From: Cristatella mucedo
Taxonomy: Eukaryota; Bryozoa; Phylactolaemata; Cristatellidae
Length of the DNA: 64,000 nucleotides
Assembly: GCA_009760855.2 (NCBI GenBank)
Contig: WPIO01000048.1
Coordinates: forward strand, 1,407,501-1,471,500
Direction of reading: 5' to 3'
Part shown: piece by piece, positions 56,701 to 64,000 of the stretch
Layout of the letters: each line of letters opens with the position of its first letter
Position numbering within the stretch: the stretch's first letter is position 1
Translations under genes and position numbers: made by a program
Notes under the pieces: generated by a model
Seen by the model: the letters and a program-made list of their open reading frames with translations, nothing else
Databases searched by the model: none
Told to the model about the DNA's origin: nothing

Positions 56701-59452
56701 TTTGCACTCACGTATGTCAAATTGGATTGATGACACTCGCAGATGGATGGCTTCAAATCTTTAAAAAAACGATGATAAAAATAACTTACTATGTATAAGC
56801 AAACCAACTATGATTCACAAATTTGAAAAGCTAACGCTTAAAATTGGCTCTGCTAGAATATCTCCTGTTGAATCGGCTCGAAATCTAGGTGTCGTGTTCC
56901 AAAGTGACCTCTCGCTAGACGACCACTTCAGCTCCACAATCAAGTCTGCCTACTTTCAGATACATAACATCGTTAAAACTTAGGCTTGTTTAGATAGGAT
57001 ACCACGTTTAAGTTGGTTCAAACGTTTGTAACATCCCATCAAGACTTCTGTAACTCACTGCTTGCTGGCCTACAGGCATGTGCAATCAGACGATTACAGC
57101 TGGTGCAAAACTGCACAGCTAGGCTTGTCTGTCGTAAGCTTCGCAGTTGCCATGTCACACCACTTCTCGCCAACCTGCACTGGCTACTAGTCAAGCAACC
57201 GATTGACTTCAAGGTTTGGTCGCTCACTTTCAGGTCACTTCATTCTTTGGCTCCAGCCTATCTCTCAGGTCTACTCCCTCTTCAGGCCAAGCATGGTACG
57301 GCCCGCTTTTCGGAATCCGGTAGTTTCCCAATAACTCGTACAAACCTCATATCCTTTGGAGACCTTGACTTTAGCTCATATGCTTCCAAGGGCTGGAACT
57401 TACTCCCGATTTGCCTCGCGACATCCCTGACTTGACTCATCCTGACTTGACCACGTGCTAAAAGAAATAAAAAATGAACCTATTTATGACAACATTTAGC
57501 AGGTCTCTGCCATTAGTCTTCATTTACTTATGCCTGCTGACACGCTGCATGATGCCACTAAGCACACTTGCATGCTGACCGTGTGCATGTGTGCTTAGTG
57601 CATGTGTGTGCCTAACCATGTTATTCATGTTGTTTAGGAAACTTTCTATTACTCACCATTCAATTGCGTTTTCCTTTGCAGCAAATGTAAAGCGCCTAGA
57701 AAGAGATTGAGTTCTCCGAGGATGCTTTACCAAGTGCATTATTATTATTCTTATCACCCGCCCCGTCATGCAGTTCTTTTAATGTTCCTCTAAAAATCAT
57801 TGAATTCCTTAGAGGTTTAGCGTTCGGTTCGTGTTTTCAAAAAGCATATTGTCTATGTTGTCTAATAACTTGATATTTGAAGGCCAGCTATAAAATCACT
57901 TGACGTAAAAATTGATTATGCCGTCAGCGTGAGAGTGGTGAGAGTGATTGCAAATGTTGAAATTGCGCCTTTTACTACTGAATGCGTTCACCGATAGCAG
58001 GCCAGCTTGACGTGCTCCTTGCATTACTGACCTTAAGCTAGCCATCCTCAGAGAAACTTGCAAGAGCTAAACTTATGCTGCAAGTCTTTTCGAGGTGCCC
58101 CGCCCCCTTACGGCTGGCATAGTGGCACGAGGCGGTCTTCGAGAGGGTTCAGTGCATCGTGCCGAGATGTGGTGCAGAATCATTACGGCCACGTAATATA
58201 CGGGAGCGAAAAGGCACGTCTGGTGAGCTGCGTATCTAGATAGCCTTAAGGAGGCGGCTTCGGTGGTGCTGTCTTGAGTTGGCGATGCCTTGCAGCTCGC
58301 GAGCGAGTGAGTGCCTGCAAGACCGCAGTCCTAAGACGTCGGAAGTATTCTGAGTGTTTGCTGCTGGGGGCGTAGCAAACTGCTCTAGCTCCACGAACTG
58401 TTGCACGACCGCAGTGACCTCAGTGACATACGATCGGTGCCTGGCTCTGGCTGGCTTGTAAGGTGGCGCTGCTATCTCTGCTACATTCAGGAAAGCATGG
58501 GGCGGCAGTGATGTCCTACTTCAGCTTCCTCCAGCATGTCGTATTCATCAACTTTTTCATCGTTCTTCTGTCGCTGCTTGTCATCGTCCCGCACAATGTA
58601 CTCGACCCTTCATCATTCAACGCCAGTGCGGCCAATTGTTCAACCGAGTGCAACTTCAGCGGAGGACCCAGTCAGAAGCTCATCGACGAAAGAAGCAATT
58701 GTACAGCCAATTATACCTCGACCCTTCAAGATCTCATCGAAAATGCCCAGACGAATAGGGATGAATTTTTCTCACAAATTTTCTCAGGAAAGGTAAAGTG
58801 GAGGCACACGGCAGCTGCCTTGCAGTCAGTTTTTGGACGACGGTGGCTGCCTCTACGTCTCTTGTAGGCCAGGATGTGAGTCTAAATGCACTCCTCTTAC
58901 CCGCCATGTGGGCTGCCCCGTATCTCGCAGAACCGCAACGTACATCGGCGTTTCCGGAATGGGCACTATCCCAATCAAGAGCCGAAGGAGGTGCCTGATT
59001 TACGCCAACTTCCTTAGATTTTCGAAATTGATAACGATTACTAATTATGTTATCAGGTCTTTCCATCAGTCGATTCGTATCCTTATGCAACTAACCTTTT
59101 ACCCTCACGCCGGCTATCAAGCTCCCGCTTACTTGACGAAACGACACCTGTGCTGGCTTGCTTTTGATGTGAGGTGACCTCTTACTGCTTATCAGCGGGC
59201 CGAGACTGCTGTTCGCCTCTTGGTGACAGCTTCGGCCTCACATTAGGCTTTTTATTTTGGCTATGCCTTTTTGTCGATACGAGCCAGAGTTTACTGTCTG
59301 TAGGGAATTTTGGAGCGTGCCATATTTTACGGCTTATTCGAGAGAGCATACAAGTTACCGACTGGGATAATGGCCGAGTATAACATGTCATTTGCAATGA
59401 CTGCTTCGACTCTGGCATGCTTCGTCGTGAGTCTCATTCTAATTCTGGCTAG
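50394..59452 (+). CDS. Transmembrane channel-like (TMC) protein gene, 5' part
   Basis: TMC proteins are multi-pass membrane proteins related to TMEM16/OSCA channels; some form mechanosensory channels. Likely exons are 50394-50764, 53594-53624 (3' limit unsure), 53789-53855 (5' limit unsure), 58491-58792 and 59304-59452. Signatures are MPSDI, ALAQIEGKHGAAVMSYFSFL leading into a first membrane span (FFIVLLSLLVIV), an N-glycosylation-rich loop with Cys residues, then GILERAIFYGLFERAYKLP (the family's FYG motif) and a second span. Exon joins keep frame: the first ends with two bases completed by the second, exon 4 begins by completing the Gly of IEG, and exon 5 starts in phase 0. The remaining spans and the TMC domain are not found before the window ends. 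The exact TMC subtype is not assigned. Confidence 0.8.
50990..51715 (+). mobile_element. L2/CR1-like LINE 3' part in TMC intron
   Basis: SRLDFCHSLLAGLLACAI, NSAARLVCRERRSCHI, then UTR repeats and a decayed tail with (ATT)n. Confidence 0.88.
51716..52490 (+). other. TMC intron, nothing recognised
   Basis: AT-rich sequence between two LINE copies. Confidence 0.5.
52492..53048 (-). mobile_element. L2/CR1-like LINE 3' part in TMC intron
   Basis: (AAT)n tail, hairpin, UTR GGTTAGGGGTGACATGCACA, then minus-strand YSLAPAYLSDLLHHLAKH, APDAWNSLPTCVRTSPDLT. Convergent with the copy at 50990-51715. Confidence 0.9.
53594..53624 (+). CDS. TMC gene exon B: MPSDI motif
   Basis: After acceptor ATCATTTTAG: G completes Arg, then MRNDMPSDIV before GTAAGT. 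TMC proteins have an MP-hydrophobic motif here before a basic KxxIR helix. The same frame stays open past the donor and reads ETKAIRRSF, which also looks TMC-like, so the true 3' border may lie further on. Confidence 0.5.
53789..53855 (+). CDS. TMC gene exon C: pre-TM1 segment
   Basis: Reads EHRGRGRRFRIGVLDRALAQIE plus one base before GTGAGA. The join to the next exon gives IEGKHGAAVMSYF, matching the conserved IExxFG...SYF segment before the first TMC membrane span. The start after TATATTAAG keeps phase 0; an alternative start after GATAAG at 53753 is also in phase. Confidence 0.6.
53930..54190. repeat. Degenerate ~45-bp minisatellite in TMC intron
   Basis: Five to six imperfect units around GCTGCACAGAGCGCCCCT and GCGGCAAGCCTGCC, starting about 75 bp after TMC exon C. 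Confidence 0.75.
54191..56244 (+). other. TMC intron, mostly unannotated
   Basis: A frame at 54201-54539 shows no family. A family A SINE tail (ATATTAAGTTCTCTCGAGGC) remains at about 55355-55395. Confidence 0.5.
56245..56712 (+). mobile_element. L2/CR1-like LINE 3' part
   Basis: GCAGCTAGGCTTGTCTGTCG, SLTPAYLSDILPHQAKH, APKARNSLPTSVRTSPDLT, then partial UTR; tail missing. Confidence 0.88.
56815..57752 (+). mobile_element. L2/CR1-like LINE 3' part, longest copy
   Basis: Starts within the reverse transcriptase (SARNLGVVFQSDLSLDDHFS), passes stops, then FVTSHQDFCNSLLAGL, RRLQLVQNCTARLVC, FHSLAPAYLSGLL, UTR with an extra GTGCATGTGTGCTTA duplication, tail AGCGCCTAGAAAGAGATTGA and (ATT)n. In the TMC intron before exon D. 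Confidence 0.9.
57753..58490 (+). other. TMC intron end
   Basis: No repeat or exon recognised before the exon D acceptor; moderately GC-rich from about 58060. Confidence 0.5.
58491..58792 (+). CDS. TMC gene exon D: first transmembrane span and loop
   Basis: Acceptor CTACATTCAG. Encodes KHGAAVMSYFSFLQHVVFIN, a strongly hydrophobic span, then a loop with NAS, NCS, NCT and NYT sequons and three Cys. Ends FSQIFSGK before GTAAAG (phase 0). 302 nt. Confidence 0.85.
59304..59452 (+). CDS. TMC gene exon E: FYG motif and second transmembrane span
   Basis: Acceptor GTCTGTAG. Encodes GILERAIFYGLFERAYKLP then a hydrophobic span (ASTLACFVVSLILILA), ending with two bases before a consensus GTAAGT. The combination SGKGILE...FYG is characteristic of TMC proteins. 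No following exon (expected to contain an F...WD motif) was recognised downstream. Confidence 0.85.
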
Positions 59453-59524
59453 GTAAGTCAAGCCATAAAAATCAGAACAGGAGAAACAAATCTGGTCACG
59501 CTGTTTAGCGGACAAGTTTAGCTA

Positions 59525-59680
59525 ATTCAACAACCTCATTTTTATAGCGACAGAAGAGCTTTACAGGAAATCATCACCGCTTGCAGTGGGTAATGAAGTA
59601 TCGCCCACTGGGGGGGGGGGGTTCGAACTCACGACCTTGGTTGTGAAGAGCGAGTACCTTAGACTGTTCGATGCTGTTCG
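59525..59680 (-). mobile_element. tRNA-derived SINE (family B)
   Basis: Plus-strand order: body end CTCATTTTTATAGCGACAGA, CGCTTGCAGTGGG, a poly-G run of 12, TTCGAACTCACGACCTTGG (B box), GAGCGAGTACCTTA (A box). Confidence 0.82.
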
Positions 59681-59727
59681 TCCAGTCGATTAGACTATCC
59701 AAACAGAGCGAATTTTGGTTACACGTC

Positions 59728-59905
59728 TACAGGAGCCGAGGTAGCCCAGGGGTTAAGAGGCTCGCTCTTCACGACCGAGGTCGCGGGTCGAAATCCTGCA
59801 ATTGGCTGTACTGCATTGCCCATTGCAAAAGGTCTTGATAGCCTTTAAGGCTCTTCTGCCGCTTTACGAGTGAGGCAGTTAAATCAGCTACTAAATTTAC
59901 TATAT
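59728..59905 (+). mobile_element. tRNA-derived SINE (family B), near full length
   Basis: A box TAGCCCAGGGGTTAAGAGGC, B box GGTCGCGGGTCGAAATCC, body CATTGCCCATTGCAAAAGG, AAGGCTCTTCTGCCGC, end GAGGCAGTTAAATCAGCT. Head-to-head with the copy at 59525-59680. Confidence 0.85.
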
Positions 59906-60064
59906 CCTACTATATCCTAGAAACATCGTATCGCCGGAGTTAGAAGCCTCTGTAGAAGAGCCTTGACAACGAGTGTGCTATAAAAAACTCCCGCGAAACT
60001 CCCATACGGTCTTTATGACTTTGCGGAGTTACAGACGGAGATACATTACATTACATTTACATAT

Positions 60065-60172
60065 ATTACTACCTCTTGCAGTTTGCAATAAAGGATCGCC
60101 TACTGCAACATTCAAACCCACGACCTGTGTCGAGAAGATTGAGCACCTTACCTCCTGCACTATCACGGACCT
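60065..60172 (-). mobile_element. SINE family B fragment
   Basis: CTTGCAGTTTGCAATAAAGG, CATTCAAACCCACGACCTG, GAGCACCTTACCTCC in reverse order. Confidence 0.65.
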
Positions 60173-61870
60173 TACACACTAGCAGCTCTATTGCCCAATA
60201 TACTTTAACTTCTGCTCGAATTACTTGCTAATGCACTTATTAACGCTTACGATAAACTTTAAATCATGTACATAAATGCATGCATTCCATAGAGTAGCAC
60301 AAATATCCGACGCCAGTTGCCAAATTGGATTATTTAGTGAAAGTCGGGATGCAGGTGGAGGTTTTTTCAGGAAGTGCGAAAATATTACTTCTCTGCGACA
60401 GAGTATCATGAAAGATAGCACTGTCTGTTAAAAATTTCAGTCAATAAACGTTGATGCGTTAAGCGAGTCCATACAGAAGAGTTGGGCATTACATCTTGGC
60501 TATGCTCGCTACGGCATTGCTAAATGCTACACTTGTTATGAAAGAGCAATAGCCGCCATTGAGATACCCTATGAGCTAATATTGAAGTGATCGGTAATTC
60601 ATACGTACAAGCATGTATACAAAGTCTATATGCGATTGGGCCATACGATACGCAAATTTTGTGTGTGTGCATAGATCTTTGTTCGGAGATAAAGGAAAAA
60701 CTTTTTTTTGTGACAGTCGGTTGAATAGCAGGGGTCGCATTCTATAAAAGTCAATAATGGCATTGCAGCTATGACCAAGTCACAAATGTTAAGATTTGGG
60801 CTCTTTCAAAATCTTTAATTGAAGCTGTTCCCCAATATTCTCGGTCCATCGCAAGATTCGCCACGTGGCTAGCCTGGAATCGTGAAATACAAATGGCGGA
60901 TGAAGAGCTGTATTACTTTGCACTTAGAACTTTCATAGTCAAGCAATGCAATAGGTTCTGCAAGATATGTTTCGTTGCGAGCGTCACAAAGCCAAAAGTC
61001 GATTAGTAGTCGGATAAAGCAAAAAGAACAAAATTTTCTAATAAAATCTCTCTCAACCTGCTGAGTCTGCGCGGCAGTTCAGGCATAGTATTTACCACTT
61101 CTGAGTTTTCTTTCATGAAGATTTAGTAAATAAATTTGATGCGTCAGTGTACACAAACCCGATTCTCGAGTGAATGAGTGTCCGTGAATAAGTAGAATAG
61201 GATTCACCGTCCTTTATCTCGTCGCCACCGTTGTGGGATTGTGTAATGCAAGCCTCTGAAAAGAAACCTAAACTATCCAGCGATATTCATCGGCATATAC
61301 AGATTAAAAGATATATGCGAGCGGTTTGAGCTTAGATTGTGGTAGCTGAAGACTCATGTTGGAAGGTCGTTAAGCCCTGGCAGATCTGCTTGCTATATTG
61401 CGAACGGATATAGCTGCCTATTACCTAAATGCTATATAATCGTCCTTTGCACGTGATTCCATTCTTTTCTAAGCTCCCTTTGAAATTAATTGTAGATTTA
61501 TAATGGTCTACAGTGATCCACAACTGCCTAGTTTCACCACAACTGGCTAGTTTCACTTGATTTTAAACATTCATTAATTATTGTAGTTATGCTTTTAGCA
61601 ACGACTTCCCTCGATTAGTGTTAGCAAGGGATTGAAGGTCATCAAAAAGGAGCAAACTTTAAATGGGAGACAGCTTTGTATTTAAGGGCATGCGTTGTAC
61701 AGATTTGAATACTCTCCCCACATTAGACGGAGATGACAGCTCCACAGCTCTCAGTATTTTTGAACTTGCTCTCCATGCACATAAGAAAGGATAAACCATG
61801 GCTAAGCTCTTTCTTCGCTAAGCGTGAGTTCCGAAGCTTTATTTACCTCAACGAGTCATCCAGTTTCCTT
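60173..61870. other. No gene recognised
   Basis: AT-rich sequence, searched for the next TMC exon (expected F...WD motif) without success. Confidence 0.45.
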
Positions 61871-61879
61871 TCCTGATCT

Positions 61880-62232
61880 ATCTATCTTTCTTTCTAACTC
61901 TCCCTCTCTCCGTATCTCTGTTCTCTATCTCTCTGTGTGTCTCTGTGTGTCTCTATATGTCCTTCAATCTCACTGTCTGTCTCTGTCTGTCTCTGGCTGT
62001 CTCTGTCTGTCTCTGTCTGTCTCCGTCTGTCTCCGTCTGTCTCCGTCTGTCTCCGTCTGTCTCCGTCTGTCTCCGTCTGTCTCCGTCTGTCTCCGTTTGT
62101 CTCCGTCTGTCTCCGTCCGTCTCTCTCTCTCTCTCTGTCTCTCTCTGACTCTCTCTGACTCTCTCTCCTTGTCTCTCTCTGTATCTCACAGTCTCTCTGT
62201 CTCTCGCTGTCTCTCTCTCTCTCTTGTTGCGT
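61880..62232. repeat. CT-rich microsatellite (CTGTCTC/CCGTCTGT units)
   Basis: Eight-base GTCTCCGT/CTGTCTCT units with pure CT ends. Frames through it on both strands are low-complexity. Confidence 0.95.
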
Positions 62233-62561
62233 CTCCGTCTTTAAATCAATTGTCTCTGCATCTCCATTCTTCCCTCTTTGTCTCTTTAGCCATCTTTTCT
62301 TAAACTCTAGTGGGCGCACCTAAAACAATCAAAGCTCACCATGCTAAAAGAACGACAAATATCCAACGGCCACTTAAAAACAAGAGCTGACTGCACTAAA
62401 CGACCATCCTAAAAAAATAAATTGGGATTTTGCTCTAGTCACTTACCTCGGATACTACCAATTGCACCGTACATCTAGGCGCATAAATAATAAATGAGTG
62501 ACTAGCGACACATATCTCTTAGCCTGTGTATTTCAAAGAGGGCAGATGCATAAACGCTATA

Positions 62562-63215
62562 CCCTAAACCCTAAACCCTAAACCCTAAAAACTAAACCCT
62601 AAACCCTAAACCCTAAACCCTAAACCCTAAACCCTAAACCCTAAACCCTGAACCCTGAACGCTGAACGCTGAACCCTGAACCCCGAACCCCTAAACCCTA
62701 AACCCTAAACCCTAAACCCTAAACCCTAAACCCTAAACCCTAAACCCAAAACCCTAAACCCTAAACCCTAAACTCTAAACCTTAAACCCTAACCCCTAGA
62801 CCCTAGACCCTAAACCCTAAACCCTAAACCCTAAACCCTAAACCCTAAACCCTAAACCCTAAACCCTAAACGCTAAACGCTGAACCCCGAAACCCTAAAC
62901 CCTAAACCCTAAACCCTAAACCCTAAACCCTAAACCCTAAACCCTAAACCCTAAACCCTAAACGCTGAACCCTAAACGCTGAACCCTGAACCCCGAAACC
63001 CTAAACCCTAAACCCTAAACCCTAAACCCTAAACCCTAAACCCTAAACCCTAAACCCTAAACCTTAAACCCCGAAACCTAAACTCTAAACCTTAAACCCT
63101 GCACCCTATATCCTAAGCCCCAACCCCAAATCCCAAACTAAAAACCCTAAACCCCGAAGCCTCCAATCCCCTAAACCTCTAAACCCCTAAACTTATATTC
63201 CCCTCAATCATTAAC
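62562..63215. repeat. Interstitial telomere-type (CCCTAAA)n array
   Basis: About 0.5 kb of mostly exact CCCTAAA heptamers with CCCTGAA, CGCTAAA, CGCTGAA and CCCCGAAA variants, decaying to the right from about 63060. The complement is TTTAGGG. The C-rich strand reads left to right. Confidence 0.95.
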
Positions 63216-63329
63216 CCCTAAAACCATGTCACAGCGCAATAATAACTTTAATGGCCGCAGGATATTTCGTTGTGCTTTCGGCAATGGGGACAGTATCATA
63301 GGAAAGAAGTGCACTGTTTCTAGGCTAGT

Positions 63330-63900
63330 TGACACTCCACCGATAGGCTACTTTGGCACAAAGCCTGAATTACATACTAAGGTCCTTGCAAACTATCGTC
63401 CACTTTCCATTTTTAATTTTTGTCAAAGATTTTTGAAAAAGTGTCGCTACGCAGCATGTAGGCACACATTAAAATAGTGAAATTTCGAAAAACTTTCAAT
63501 CAGAGTTCATGCGGCAGCACTTCTCTAAAACCGCTAGCTCCTGTGTAACCAATGAGTCCTATGCAGCAATAATGACAGGAATATCACTGTCCTAAGGCTG
63601 CTAAATCCGTCTTCGACACCATTGATTACAATATCCTACTCGAACGATAGAGATCGGCAATATTTCCAACAGATAAGGCACTGGCTTAGTTTAATTCGAA
63701 CTTGCATGATCTTGTTCAATCCGTGCCCAGTGGGGGTCAGGCATCATCCACTACACCAATCAAATGTGGAGTCCCTCAAGCGTCTAACCTTGGTCCATTT
63801 CTTTTATCCGTTTATAATTAACTTCTGAGAACAGTGATTCGGGCTCAAGCAAAAGACTAGCACTTTTATGCTCAATCAAAGAAGACAACAAGTCCTCTGG
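63330..63900 (+). pseudogene. LINE reverse-transcriptase fragment
   Basis: Reads KPELHTKVLANYRPLSIFNF then RFLKK, a later frame with FQSEFMRQHFSKT-like sequence, and FDTIDYNILLER, the same motif order as the fragment at 48545. Frameshifts throughout. The stretch from 63226 before it has an open frame of no recognised family. Confidence 0.75.
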
Positions 63901-64000
63901 ACCCTATTCCCACTGTCCTGCTCCTACGTTGCATTGATCTGCTGCTGCCATGCAGAACTAACATCATTAATATGTCATTAGCCTCAGGTCATGTCCCAGC

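Noticed and set aside
59728-59800. A genuine tRNA gene
   Set aside because: A and B boxes are present but the sequence does not fold into a full cloverleaf by eye, and a SINE body follows; copies are dispersed.

Overview
This window is metazoan genomic DNA, most likely from an invertebrate. The evidence is two intron-containing animal-type alpha-amylase genes, part of a transmembrane channel-like (TMC) gene, many truncated L2/CR1-like LINEs, tRNA-derived SINEs, hAT DNA transposons and abundant microsatellites. I cannot name the species from sequence alone. There are no bacterial operons and no CRISPR arrays, and I found no convincing stand-alone tRNA or rRNA genes.

Layout on the + strand. 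(1) 1-7.2 kb is repeats: a minus-strand LINE 3' part, an LTR-like element, a SPIN-like hAT miniature element at about 2.02-2.2 kb, and an 85-bp palindromic hairpin. (2) 7.8-13.7 kb is alpha-amylase gene 1 (six exons, 516 aa, very GC-rich first four exons). (3) 13.7-30.3 kb is intergenic: a CpG-rich block, an LTR-like copy, LINE and SINE copies, and a 36-unit CAG tract framed by an 18-bp inverted repeat. (4) 30.36-42.8 kb is alpha-amylase gene 2 (six exons, 502 aa), with intron positions and phases identical to gene 1, so the pair arose by tandem duplication. (5) 42.9-50.3 kb is intergenic with LINE fragments, including a reverse-transcriptase piece. (6) 50.4-59.5 kb holds the first recognisable exons of a TMC gene, which is incomplete at its 3' end. 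(7) 59.5-64 kb contains SINEs, a CT-rich tract, about 0.65 kb of degenerate CCCTAAA (TTTAGGG) telomere-type repeat, and another LINE reverse-transcriptase fragment.

The two amylases should both be secreted starch-digesting enzymes with the full catalytic triad. Both have Gln where most animal enzymes carry the Arg/Lys that binds the activating chloride ion. Gene 1 also has Lys in place of the near-invariant Arg two residues before the catalytic Asp. The dominant LINE and one SINE family share the same 3' hairpin tail, as expected if the LINE enzyme copies the SINE. All gene models were assembled by eye from splice sites and family conservation, without alignment software or transcripts.
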